Source: Thermoanaerobaculia bacterium (GTDB taxonomy: Bacteria; Acidobacteriota; Thermoanaerobaculia; Multivoradales; Multivoraceae). From it: a stretch of 64,000 nucleotides of DNA. Location of the stretch: NCBI GenBank assembly GCA_022823665.1, contig JAJEHN010000012.1, positions 142,425 to 206,424 of the forward strand. The letters run 5' to 3'. The notes below the pieces were generated by a model. It was not told the DNA's origin and did not search any database. It was given only the letters and a program-made list of their open reading frames with translations. Made by a program: the position numbers and the translations under genes. Numbering within the stretch: the stretch's first letter is position 1; each line of letters starts with the position of its first letter. Of the stretch, positions 15,621-23,926 are shown piece by piece.

Positions 15621-17852
15621 ATGAACCGGAACATCGTCCACATGGAGCCGGCCACCGGCCGGCGCGTTTCCCGGCCGCCTTCGGCGGCAGCGGGTCAGAG
15701 GACCCGCGCACCCAGCGTCGGACTGGCCGCCGCCGTCGTCGTCGCGCTGGCCGCGCCGGCCGCCGTGGCCGGCCAGGAGACGAGCCCCATCGAGCCGCAT
15801 CACATCACCACGCTGCGCAGCGTCGGCACGGTCGAGGTGTCGCCGGACGGCAGTCTCGCCGCCTACCTGCTGAGCGTCCCGCGGCGGCCGCTGGACGAGG
15901 ACAGCGGCGGCTCGTGGACCGAGCTGCACGTGCTCGACATGGCCGAGCCCGGGTCCTCGCGGCCCTTCATCGCCGGCTCGGTGAACGTCGGGCGGCCCAC
16001 CTTCCGCGGCAACGACGAGATCCTCTTCACGTCCCGCCGCGGCTCGGACAAGGCCTCCGCCCTCTACGGCATTCCGGTCGGCGGCGGCGAAAGCCGCAGG
16101 CTGGTCGAACACGCGAACGGCGTCGGCTCCTACGTCCTGTCGCCGGACGGCAGCCGGGTCGCCTTCCTGGCCCGCGAGGAAACCGCCAAGGAACTGGAGA
16201 CGCTCCGCGAGAAGGGGTTCAACCAGGAGATCTACGAGGAGGACCGGCCTCTTGTGCGGCTCTGGGTCGCGGACGTTCCCGCGCTCGATGCGGACCGGAG
16301 CAACGACGAGTCGAAGCCCGTGCTGGTCGAGTCGGTCGACGGACACGTCATCTCCGCCGTCTGGAGCCCGACCGGCGAACGCCTCGCCGCGATCACCACG
16401 CCGACCGCCCTGATCGACGACTCCTACACGAGCAAGTCGGTCGTGGTCGTGGATGCGTCGACGGACGGCTTCCCCGTGGTCTCGGAGGTTCAGGCGATCG
16501 GCAAGCTCGGCCAGGTCGAGTTCAGCCCGGACGGCGAGCAGGTCGCCGCCGTCTCGGCGGCCGATCAGCACGACCCGGCGGCCGGCAGGCTGATGCTCGT
16601 GAGCGGCGAAGGCGGCTTCAGCGATCTGCTGGCGGACCTGGAGGGTCACGTCGCCTCGTTCGCCTGGGAGGACGACGAGCACCTCCTGTACGCGGCCTCC
16701 GTCGGCGTCTGGAGCACCCTCGGCAGGGTGTCGACTTCGGGGGAAGCCGAGACGCTCATCGAACCGGGCGGCCCGATCAGCCTCGGCTTCAGCCTGCCGC
16801 GCGGCGGCGGCGCGGCGGCGCTGGTCGCGGACAGCCCGGATCACCCGAGGGAGATCTACCGCTACGACCCGGCGGAGCCGCAGGCGCCGCCGGTGCGGAT
16901 GACGAACTCGAATCCCTGGCTCGACGACATCGACCTGGCCCGCCAGGAGGTCGTCCGGCACGAGGCGCCGGACGGTCTGGCCCTCGAGGGACTGCTGATC
17001 TATCCGCTCGACTACGAGGAGGGCCGGCGCTATCCGCTGATCCTGTTCGTCCACGGCGGCCCGGAGAGCCACCACAGCAACGGCTGGCTGACCAGCTACT
17101 CGAACTTCGCGCAGGTCGCCGCGGCGCGAGGCTTCGCCTCCTTCTACCCGAACTACCGCGGCAGCACGGGACGCGGCGTCGACTTCTCGAAGCTCGGCCA
17201 GCACGCCGCCGCCGGCCCCGAGTTCGACGACCTGATCGTCGCGGTCGACCACCTGATCGAGATCGGACTCGTCGACCGGGACCGGGTCGGCATCACGGGC
17301 GGCTCCTACGGCGGCTACGCCTCGGCCTGGGGCGCGACCTACTACTCCGACCGCTTCGCCGCGGCGATTCCCTTCGTCGGCATCTCGAACAACATCTCCA
17401 AGCTGGGAACGACGGACATCCCGCTGGAAATGGAGCTGGTCCATCACCGCACGACGCTCTGGGACGACTGGGAGTACTTCGAGAAGAGCAGCCCCATCTA
17501 TTACGTCAAGCGCAACCGCACGCCGACCCTGATCCTGCATGGCAAGGAGGACCCCCGGGTCCATCCCAGCCAGTCGCTCGAGCTGCACCGGCACCTGAAG
17601 TCGCTCGGCCAGGCGCCGGTGCGGCTGGTCCTCTACCCCGGCGAGGGCCACGGCAACCGGCGTTCGGCGGCCCGCCTCGACTACATGCTCCGCACCCTGC
17701 GCTGGATGGAGCACTACCTCAAGGGCCCCGGCGGCGAGCCGCCGCCGCACGAGATCGACTACGCCGCCTGGCTGCCCTGGGCTGAGGCCGATGATGACGC
17801 GGACGAGGAAGGCGAAACACCGGAAACCGAGGCAACGGGCGGCGGGGAGTGA
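15621..17852 (+). CDS. secreted S9 family prolyl-oligopeptidase-like peptidase
   Basis: 743 aa. The ATG at 15621 follows AGGAGAGAGACC. A WD40-like beta-propeller (from ~residue 55; DGSLAAYLLS, SPDGSRVAFLA, SPDGEQVAAVS) precedes an alpha/beta-hydrolase domain with the nucleophile in GGSYGGYASAW, Asp in GKEDPRVHP and His in GEGHGNRR. Family members cleave short peptides or acylated peptides. The N-terminus is odd: an Arg/Pro/Ala-rich insert lies before the hydrophobic signal core (GLAAAVVVALAAPAAVAGQ). It overlaps the following lipoprotein gene by four bases. Confidence 0.9.
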   Translation: MNRNIVHMEPATGRRVSRPPSAAAGQRTRAPSVGLAAAVVVALAAPAAVAGQETSPIEPHHITTLRSVGTVEVSPDGSLAAYLLSVPRRPLDEDSGGSWTELHVLDMAEPGSSRPFIAGSVNVGRPTFRGNDEILFTSRRGSDKASALYGIPVGGGESRRLVEHANGVGSYVLSPDGSRVAFLAREETAKELETLREKGFNQEIYEEDRPLVRLWVADVPALDADRSNDESKPVLVESVDGHVISAVWSPTGERLAAITTPTALIDDSYTSKSVVVVDASTDGFPVVSEVQAIGKLGQVEFSPDGEQVAAVSAADQHDPAAGRLMLVSGEGGFSDLLADLEGHVASFAWEDDEHLLYAASVGVWSTLGRVSTSGEAETLIEPGGPISLGFSLPRGGGAAALVADSPDHPREIYRYDPAEPQAPPVRMTNSNPWLDDIDLARQEVVRHEAPDGLALEGLLIYPLDYEEGRRYPLILFVHGGPESHHSNGWLTSYSNFAQVAAARGFASFYPNYRGSTGRGVDFSKLGQHAAAGPEFDDLIVAVDHLIEIGLVDRDRVGITGGSYGGYASAWGATYYSDRFAAAIPFVGISNNISKLGTTDIPLEMELVHHRTTLWDDWEYFEKSSPIYYVKRNRTPTLILHGKEDPRVHPSQSLELHRHLKSLGQAPVRLVLYPGEGHGNRRSAARLDYMLRTLRWMEHYLKGPGGEPPPHEIDYAAWLPWAEADDDADEEGETPETEATGGGE

Positions 17853-18292
17853 AGCGACCGTTCCCGCTCGACGCGGCGAGTACCTGGATGCTCGCCGGAT
17901 GCCTGACGCTGGGCCTCGCCGGATGCGCGGACGGCGGCGGCGAGCCCGCCGCCCAGGCCGCCGAACCGGCAGTCGAACGTCCGTCCTGGAAGCCCCCCGC
18001 CCCGGCGCCGCCGCCGAAGCCCTGCGGCGTCGGCTGCATCGAGGGCGAGGGCAACGCCACGGTACGGTTCCAGATGGCCGGCGGCGACCACACCGCCACC
18101 GCCAGCGTCGAGGGCAACCGGGGCGTGTTCTCCGTCGGGCCGCCCGTCGACATCTCGCAGAACGCGGAGGAGTGGTCCGGGATCACGACCTTCTTCGTCC
18201 CTGAAGCGGGCGTCAAGACGCTGCGAATCCGGGCAACCGGCAAGTGGAGCCTGACCATCCTGAAAGGCAAACAGTCGTATGCGGACGGCTAG
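17849..18292 (+). CDS. small predicted lipoprotein
   Basis: 147 aa, GTG start overlapping the peptidase TGA (GTGA). The signal peptide ends in the lipobox LAGC (Cys27), so the protein should be lipid-anchored. A Pro/Ala-rich linker leads to a beta-rich C-terminal domain (GNATVRFQMAGGDHTATASV, GVKTLRIRATGKWSLTIL). No family recognised. Its position suggests co-expression with the S9 peptidase and possibly the antiporter operon that follows. Confidence 0.7.
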   Translation: MKRPFPLDAASTWMLAGCLTLGLAGCADGGGEPAAQAAEPAVERPSWKPPAPAPPPKPCGVGCIEGEGNATVRFQMAGGDHTATASVEGNRGVFSVGPPVDISQNAEEWSGITTFFVPEAGVKTLRIRATGKWSLTILKGKQSYADG

Positions 18293-18306
18293 AGGCTGAT
18301 GCCGCA

Positions 18307-18798
18307 ATGAGGCTCGGCGTCTTCGCGCTGCTGGCCGCCGTGTGGCTCGCCCTTTCCGGGCCATACACGCTGCACGAGTGGCTGATCTTCGCCTTCGGCA
18401 TCGTCTCGGTCGCCTTCGTCTGGCGCCTCTACCTGGCCCTCGAACGGGCCGCGGGAGGCGGTTTCGAGTTCTTCCGCGCCTCCGCCTGGTTGAGGCTGCC
18501 GCGGTTCCTGGTCGCCTTCGCGGTCAAGGTCGCGGCGGCGAACCTCCACGTGACGAAGCTGATCCTGTCGCCGAGGATCGAACTCCACCCCCGGCTCCGG
18601 CGCGTGCCCGCGAGCCAGAAGACGTCGTTCGGCCAGGTTCTGTACGCGAACTTCATCACGCTCACGCCCGGGACGATCACCCTGGACCTCCGGGACGACG
18701 AACTCCTGGTCTACGCCCTCGACGCGGAAAGCGAGGCGGACGTGATGGATGGCTCGATGGACCGCGACGTGCTGCGGATCGAGGGAGGCTCGGACTGA
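18307..18798 (+). CDS. mrpE: Mrp/Mnh-type Na+/H+ antiporter subunit E
   Basis: 163 aa. Two N-terminal membrane helices and the conserved FITLTPGTITLDL with the following DDELLVYALD are diagnostic of MrpE/PhaE. It is the first gene of an eight-gene operon encoding a multisubunit monovalent cation/proton antiporter in the cytoplasmic membrane. The start ATG at 18307 lies 14 bases after the lipoprotein stop; its stop overlaps the mrpF start (TGATG). Confidence 0.9.
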   Translation: MRLGVFALLAAVWLALSGPYTLHEWLIFAFGIVSVAFVWRLYLALERAAGGGFEFFRASAWLRLPRFLVAFAVKVAAANLHVTKLILSPRIELHPRLRRVPASQKTSFGQVLYANFITLTPGTITLDLRDDELLVYALDAESEADVMDGSMDRDVLRIEGGSD

Positions 18799-19076
18799 TG
18801 TACGTGGCGGGGATGGCGGCGATCGTGGTGACCATGTTCCTGGCGCTCGCCCGCGCCGCGATCGGCCCGACCGTCTTCGACCGCATCCTGGCCGTCAACA
18901 TGTTCGGGACGAAGACGGTGCTGCTGATCGCGGTCGCCGGCTTCCTCACCGGACGGCCCGAGTGGCTCGATCTCGCGATCGTCTACACCCTCGTCAACTT
19001 CACCGGCACCCTGGCCGTGCTGCGCTTCGCGCGCTTCGGCAACCTCGCCCGCGACGACCGGAAGGCCGACCAATGA
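18798..19076 (+). CDS. mrpF: Mrp/Mnh-type Na+/H+ antiporter subunit F
   Basis: 92 aa with three membrane helices. The segment GPTVFDRILAVNMFGTKTVL is the hallmark of MrpF/MnhF. The start overlaps the mrpE stop, so translation is coupled. It is followed after 16 bases by mrpG. Confidence 0.9.
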   Translation: MYVAGMAAIVVTMFLALARAAIGPTVFDRILAVNMFGTKTVLLIAVAGFLTGRPEWLDLAIVYTLVNFTGTLAVLRFARFGNLARDDRKADQ

Positions 19077-19092
19077 AGCGGCAGTCCGAGCG

Positions 19093-19434
19093 ATGAACGG
19101 CGTGCTGGACATCGCGACCGCGGTCCTTCTGGTTGCCGGCGGCCTGTTCTGCGTCGTCGGCGGTATCGGCCTGCACCGCTTCTCCGAGTTCTACCAGCGC
19201 ACCCACGCGGCCAGCGTCACGGACACCGCCGGCGCCGGCCTGATGCTCCTGGGCCTGATGCTCCAGGGCGGCCTGTCCATGGTGACGGTCAAGCTGGTCC
19301 TGGTGCTCGCCTTCCTCCTGTTCAGCAGCCCGGCGATCGCGCACGCGCTGGTCAAGGCGGCTCACGGCCACGGGCTGGCGCTCGAACTGGAGATTGAAGA
19401 CGAGCCGGGGAGGGACGGCGATGCCGCCGGTTGA
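19093..19434 (+). CDS. mrpG: Mrp/Mnh-type Na+/H+ antiporter subunit G
   Basis: 113 aa. Three hydrophobic segments with the MrpG signature GLHRFSEFYQRTHAASVTDT and a C-terminal SSPAIAHAL motif. It overlaps the next gene by 14 bases, consistent with one transcript. Confidence 0.9.
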   Translation: MNGVLDIATAVLLVAGGLFCVVGGIGLHRFSEFYQRTHAASVTDTAGAGLMLLGLMLQGGLSMVTVKLVLVLAFLLFSSPAIAHALVKAAHGHGLALELEIEDEPGRDGDAAG

Positions 19435-19972
19435 ACTCCTCCTCATGCTGCTGCTGCTCGCCACCGTCGTCGTCGTGGCGCGGCTCAAGGACCTGTTCGC
19501 CGCCGCCATGCTGACCGGGATCGCCAGCCTGCTCGCGGCCGGCCTGTTCGTCCTGATGGACGCCGTGGACGTCGCCTTCACCGAGGCCGCCGTCGGCGCC
19601 GGCGTCAGCACCGTGCTCTTCCTCGGAGCGCTCAGCCTGACCTCGCGGCGCGAGAAGCAGGAACGAACGCGCATCCTGCCGATCCTGATCGTCGTCGCCA
19701 CGGGCGCGGCGCTGATCTACGGCACCTGGGACATGCCGGCCTACGGCGATCCGGACGCCGTCATCCACCACCACCTGGCGCCGGAGCTGATCGCCGAGAC
19801 CGAGAAGAAGATCCACATCCCGAACATCGTCACCGCCATCCTGGCCAGCTTCCGCGGCTACGACACGTTCGGTGAGGTCGTCGTCATCTTCACCGCCGGC
19901 GTCGGGGTCGCGCTGCTCCTGGGCGGACTCGGCCTGCGGCGCCGGGATTCGGACGGCGAGGAGCAGTCGTGA
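19421..19972 (+). CDS. DUF4040/MbhD-MbhE-like subunit (MrpA C-terminal equivalent)
   Basis: 183 aa. The N-terminal part (ATVVVVARLKDLFAAAMLTG) matches the MbhD/DUF4040 domain, and the C-terminal part (GYDTFGEVVVIFTAGVGVALL) matches the MbhE-like domain; in canonical Mrp these form the C-terminal end of MrpA. Its separate existence between G and B follows the gene order of archaeal Mbh/Mrp modules. The gene starts inside mrpG and overlaps the mrpB start. Confidence 0.8.
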   Translation: MPPVELLLMLLLLATVVVVARLKDLFAAAMLTGIASLLAAGLFVLMDAVDVAFTEAAVGAGVSTVLFLGALSLTSRREKQERTRILPILIVVATGAALIYGTWDMPAYGDPDAVIHHHLAPELIAETEKKIHIPNIVTAILASFRGYDTFGEVVVIFTAGVGVALLLGGLGLRRRDSDGEEQS

Positions 19973-20469
19973 AGGCGCCGTCCCGCGTCCGCGAGATGCC
20001 GATCCTCCGGGTGATCGCCCGGGCTCTGGTGCCGGTCATCCTCCTGTTCGGCCTCTACGTGCAGTTCCACGGCGACTTCGGCCCAGGCGGCGGCTTCCAG
20101 GCCGGCGTCATCTTCGCCGCGGGGCTCATCATCTTCGCCCTGGTCTTCGGCGGGGAGGCCCTGCGGCAGGTCGTTCCCGTCGTGCTGACCGAGCGCCTGA
20201 TGGCGGCGGGAGTGCTGCTCTACGGCGCGGTCGGCGTCGTGGCGATGTTCCTGGGCGGAGAGTTCCTGAACTACTCGGCGCTCGATCCGCTGACCACCGG
20301 CCACCACGGCCAGCACCTCGGCATCATCGTCATCGAACTGGGCGTCGGCATCGCGGTCGCGGCGACCATCATGCGCGTCTACTACGCCTTCGTGGGCCGC
20401 CGCCCGGACGAGGACGGGACGGACGCGGACCCGGCCCTGGACACGGGCGCCGGCGGAGAGGCCTCGTGA
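19969..20469 (+). CDS. mrpB: Mrp/Mnh-type Na+/H+ antiporter subunit B
   Basis: 166 aa, GTG start overlapping the previous TGA. MnhB-domain motifs are clear: FGLYVQFHGDFGPGGGFQAG and a four-helix hydrophobic pattern. A charged C-terminal tail (DEDGTDADPALDTG) follows the last helix. Its stop overlaps the mrpC start. Confidence 0.9.
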   Translation: MKAPSRVREMPILRVIARALVPVILLFGLYVQFHGDFGPGGGFQAGVIFAAGLIIFALVFGGEALRQVVPVVLTERLMAAGVLLYGAVGVVAMFLGGEFLNYSALDPLTTGHHGQHLGIIVIELGVGIAVAATIMRVYYAFVGRRPDEDGTDADPALDTGAGGEAS

Positions 20470-20864
20470 ACCTGCCGGAAGCCCTGTCCGGCCTCTGGGC
20501 CTACTGGCTGCTCATCGCGCTGATGATGGTCGGCCTCTACATCGTCATCGCCCGCGACAACCTGATCAAGAAGGTGATGGGGCTCAACATCTTCCAGGCG
20601 GCGGCGATCCTCTTCTACGTGACGATGGCCAAGGTGGAGGGCGGCACGGCGCCGATCGTTCCCGGCGGAGCGGATCACGGCGGAGGACACGGCGGCCACG
20701 AAATCGTCTACTCGAACCCGCTGCCGCACGTGCTGATGCTGACCGCGATCGTCGTCGGCGTCGCCACCACCGCCCTGGCGCTGGCGCTGGCGGTGCGCAT
20801 CCACGGCGACTACGGCACGTCCGAGGAGGACGAGGCGGTGGTCTACGACATGGAGCACGGCTGA
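20466..20864 (+). CDS. mrpC: Mrp/Mnh-type Na+/H+ antiporter subunit C (NuoK-like)
   Basis: 132 aa, GTG start. Three helices with the NuoK/MrpC signature LYIVIARDNLIKKVMGLNIFQ followed by the conserved small-residue-rich helix. A His/Gly-rich loop (GGADHGGGHGGHE) lies between helices 2 and 3 and is unusually histidine-dense; a role in metal or pH sensing is only speculation. Confidence 0.9.
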   Translation: MNLPEALSGLWAYWLLIALMMVGLYIVIARDNLIKKVMGLNIFQAAAILFYVTMAKVEGGTAPIVPGGADHGGGHGGHEIVYSNPLPHVLMLTAIVVGVATTALALALAVRIHGDYGTSEEDEAVVYDMEHG

Positions 20865-20874
20865 GGACCCGGCG

Positions 20875-22359
20875 GTGATCGAGAAGATCCTCGTCCTCGA
20901 AGTCGTCCTGCCGCTGCTCGCCGCGCCGGTCTGCGTGCTGGTGCGCCATCCGCGCTTCTGCCGCCTCTTCAGTCTCGGCGTCGTCGCGGCCTGCTTCGCT
21001 ATCGCGGTCGCCCTGCTGGTCGAGGTGCGCGGCGGCGGCGTCATCTCCTACCAGCTTGGCGGCTGGCCGCCGCCGCTGGGGATCGAGTACCGGGTCTCGA
21101 CGGTCAACGCCTACCTGCTCGCCCTGGTCACCTCGATGGCCCTGGTGGTCTTCAGCTTCGACTCCCGGGGCGGCCCGCCGCGCGTGCCGGAGCAGCGCCG
21201 GCACCTCTACTACGCCGTGTTCCTGCTCTGCATCTCCGGCCTGCTCGGCATCGCGATCACCGGCGACGCCTTCAACATCTTCGTGTTCCTCGAGATCTCG
21301 TCGCTGTCGTCCTACATCCTGGTCAGCCTCGGCGGCCACCGGCGGGCCGTGATGTCCGCCTTCTACTACCTGGTCATGGGCACGATCGGCGGCGTCTTCT
21401 TCATGCTGGGCGTCGGCCTGCTCTACCAGGCGACGGGCACGCTGAACCTGCGCGACATCGCGGCGCGGCTGGAGCCCTCGCTCGACGATCGCGGCAGCGT
21501 GCTCGCGCTCGCGCTCCTGGTCGTCGGCATCTCGATCAAGCTGGCGGTCTTTCCGCTGCACCACTGGCTGCCCAACGCCTACTCGTTCGCGCCGCCCAAG
21601 GTCAGCGCCTTCCTGGCCGCGACGGCCACGAAGGTCTCCTTCTACCTGCTGGCGATGGTCCTGTTCACGATCTTCGGCGCGCCCTTCGTGTTCGAGGAAC
21701 TGCGCCTGCAGGCGGTGCTTCTGCCGCTGTCCATCCTGGCGATGTTCCTGGCCTCCGGCGCCGCGATCTTCCAGAACGACCTGCGGCGGCTGCTGGCCTA
21801 CTCGAGCGTCGCCCAGATCGGTTACATGACCCTGGGGCTCTCGACCGCGAACGCGACGGGGCTCGCCGGCGGCCTCGTCCACCTGTTCAACCACGCGGTG
21901 ATGAAGGGGGGATTGTTCCTCGTCGTCGCCTGCCTGCTCTACCGGGTCGGCTCGGTCCACATCGACGCGCTCGCCGGCATCGGCCGCCGCATGCCGCTGA
22001 CTTCCGCCGCGCTCGTCATCGGGGGCCTGAGCCTGATCGGCGTGCCGGGCACGGTCGGCTTCGTCAGCAAGTGGTACCTGGTGTCCGGCGTGCTGGAGCG
22101 AGGCTGGACTGCGGCGGCCGTGCTCATCCTGCTGAGCTCGCTGCTGGCTCTCGTCTACGTCGGCAAGGTCGTCGAGGTCCTCTACTTCCGCAAGCCGGCC
22201 GAAACCCAGCCGATCGACCACGTGCGCGAAGCCCCGCTCGGGATGCTGGCGCCGGCCTGGGTGCTCGCGGCGGCCGCCGTCTTCTTCGGCCTGACCACGG
22301 ACTGGACCTACGGCGTCGCCAGGGAAGCCGCCGAACTGCTGCTCGCGGGCGGGATCTGA
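20875..22359 (+). CDS. mrpD: Mrp/Mnh-type Na+/H+ antiporter subunit D
   Basis: 494 aa, GTG start, about 14 membrane helices. Proton-channel family landmarks are present: the TM5 glutamate in FNIFVFLEISSLSSYILVS, the KLAVFPLHHWLPNAYSFAPP motif with the TM7-type Lys, and a later lysine helix (MKGGLFLVVACLLY). Homologous to NuoN/NuoM and MrpD. It is followed after seven bases by a second antiporter-like subunit. Confidence 0.9.
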   Translation: MIEKILVLEVVLPLLAAPVCVLVRHPRFCRLFSLGVVAACFAIAVALLVEVRGGGVISYQLGGWPPPLGIEYRVSTVNAYLLALVTSMALVVFSFDSRGGPPRVPEQRRHLYYAVFLLCISGLLGIAITGDAFNIFVFLEISSLSSYILVSLGGHRRAVMSAFYYLVMGTIGGVFFMLGVGLLYQATGTLNLRDIAARLEPSLDDRGSVLALALLVVGISIKLAVFPLHHWLPNAYSFAPPKVSAFLAATATKVSFYLLAMVLFTIFGAPFVFEELRLQAVLLPLSILAMFLASGAAIFQNDLRRLLAYSSVAQIGYMTLGLSTANATGLAGGLVHLFNHAVMKGGLFLVVACLLYRVGSVHIDALAGIGRRMPLTSAALVIGGLSLIGVPGTVGFVSKWYLVSGVLERGWTAAAVLILLSSLLALVYVGKVVEVLYFRKPAETQPIDHVREAPLGMLAPAWVLAAAAVFFGLTTDWTYGVAREAAELLLAGGI

Positions 22360-22366
22360 GTCGACG

Positions 22367-23857
22367 ATGAGTGCCGAAACGACGATTCTCGTCGCCCTGC
22401 TGCTGCCGGTGCTGGCGGCGGTTTCCTGCCTGCTCCTGGGCGGTGGCCTGGGCCGCCCCAACCTGCGGGACATCGCCACACCCCTGATCGGCGCCTGCAC
22501 CTTCGCCGCGGTCTGGCGCCTCGCCGGCGACGTTCTGGCCGGCGGCCGGCCGGAACTCGTCCTGTTCGAGGTGCTGCCGGGCGTGGAGCTCGCGTTCCAG
22601 GTCGAGCCGCTCGGGCTGCTCTACGGCCTGGTGGCGAGCGGCCTGTGGATCGTCACCTCGATCTACGCCGTCGGCTACATGCGCGGCCACCACGAGCAGA
22701 ACCAGACGCGGTTCTTCACCTTCTTCGCCCTCTCCATCTTCGCCGCGCTGGGCATCGCCTTCGCCAGCAACCTGTTCACGCTGTTCCTCTTCTACGAGGC
22801 GCTGACTCTCCTCACCTTCCCGCTCGTCACCCACCACGGCACGGACGAGGCGCGGCGCGCGGGGCGCATCTACCTCGGCATCCTGCTCTTCACCTCGATC
22901 TCCTTCCTGCTGTTCGCCATCCTCGTCACCTGGCGGCTGACCGGCACGATCGAGTTCACGCCCGGCGGCATTCTCGGCGCCGAGACGAGTTCCGGGATGG
23001 TCACTGTGCTGCTGCTGCTCTACGCCTTCGGCGCCGGCAAGGCGGCGCTCATGCCCTTCCACCGCTGGCTGCCGAACGCGATGGTGGCGCCGACCCCGGT
23101 CAGCGCGCTGCTGCACGCGGTGGCGGTGGTCAAGGCTGGCGTGTTCGCGATTCTCAAGATCGTCGTCTACGTCTTCGGCCTCGACCTGCTCGCCGGCAGC
23201 AACGCGTCACTCTCGCTGATGACGATCGCCTCGTTCACGATGCTGATGGCGGCCGTCATCGCGATCCGCCAGGACAACCTGAAGGCGCGGCTTGCCTACT
23301 CGACGATCAGCCAGCTCGCCTACATCGTCCTCGGCGCGGCGATGGCCACGGCTACGGGCGTCCTCGCCGGCGGCATGCAGATCGCGATGCACGCGGCGGG
23401 CAAGATCACCCTCTTCTTCTGTGCCGGCGCCATCCTGGTCGCCACCCACAAGAAGAAGGTGAGCGAGCTCGACGGTCTCGGCCGCACGATGCCCTGGACC
23501 TTCGCGGCCTTCTTCCTCGCCTCGCTCTCGATCATCGGCATCCCGCCCCTGGGCGGCTCCTGGGCCAAGTGGTACCTGATGGTCGGCGCGCTCGAGACCG
23601 GCTTCGCCTGGCAGGCCGCGTTTCTGGGCGTGCTGATGTTGAGCTCCCTGCTCGCCGTCTTCTACCTGATGCCGGTGGTTGTTCGGGGCTTCTTCGCGGC
23701 ATCGCCCTCGGCCGGCCCCAGCGGCAGCGCCGGCGGCGACCGCAAGCCGATCGCCGAAGCGCCGTTTCTCTGCGTCGCGCCGCTCGTGCTCACGGCGCTG
23801 CTGTCGCTGGCGCTGTTCTTCGTTGCCGGCGACCTGGTGACACTGCTGAACTTCTAG
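22367..23857 (+). CDS. second proton-channel subunit (NuoL/MrpA- or MrpD-like)
   Basis: 496 aa. It carries TM5 FYEALTLLTFPLV and the NuoL-like string HRWLPNAMVAPTPVSALLHA, closer to the MrpA N-terminal/NuoL pattern than the preceding MrpD. It therefore probably replaces the missing full-length MrpA, giving two antiporter-like channels in the complex. It lacks the long C-terminal MrpA extension, whose domains are encoded upstream at 19421. It ends at repeat copy B. Confidence 0.85.
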   Translation: MSAETTILVALLLPVLAAVSCLLLGGGLGRPNLRDIATPLIGACTFAAVWRLAGDVLAGGRPELVLFEVLPGVELAFQVEPLGLLYGLVASGLWIVTSIYAVGYMRGHHEQNQTRFFTFFALSIFAALGIAFASNLFTLFLFYEALTLLTFPLVTHHGTDEARRAGRIYLGILLFTSISFLLFAILVTWRLTGTIEFTPGGILGAETSSGMVTVLLLLYAFGAGKAALMPFHRWLPNAMVAPTPVSALLHAVAVVKAGVFAILKIVVYVFGLDLLAGSNASLSLMTIASFTMLMAAVIAIRQDNLKARLAYSTISQLAYIVLGAAMATATGVLAGGMQIAMHAAGKITLFFCAGAILVATHKKKVSELDGLGRTMPWTFAAFFLASLSIIGIPPLGGSWAKWYLMVGALETGFAWQAAFLGVLMLSSLLAVFYLMPVVVRGFFAASPSAGPSGSAGGDRKPIAEAPFLCVAPLVLTALLSLALFFVAGDLVTLLNF

Positions 23858-23873
23858 GCGACAACCGAGGGTC

Positions 23874-23926
23874 GGTGCGCCGGCCCTCTGGCCGGCACCT
23901 AGCGCGATGCCGCGAAGCGGCGAGCC
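23874..23926 (+). repeat. palindromic intergenic repeat, copy B (possible bidirectional terminator)
   Basis: GGTGCGCCGGCC-CTCT-GGCCGGCACC forms a strong hairpin between two convergent genes, followed by the same CGCGATGCCGCGAAGCGGCG tail as copy A. The stop codon and the last seven codons (RRFAASR) of the convergent VWA gene lie inside it. Confidence 0.75.

Noticed and set aside
12851..15655. 934-residue reverse-strand open frame
   Set aside because: Mirror of the synthetase-like and PfkB genes, which have family motifs and coherent starts; no domain on this strand.
15537..17750. 737-residue reverse-strand open frame
   Set aside because: Opposite the S9 peptidase; composition bias only.
20584..22500. 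638-residue reverse-strand open frame
   Set aside because: Opposite mrpC and mrpD; dominated by charged low-complexity residues.
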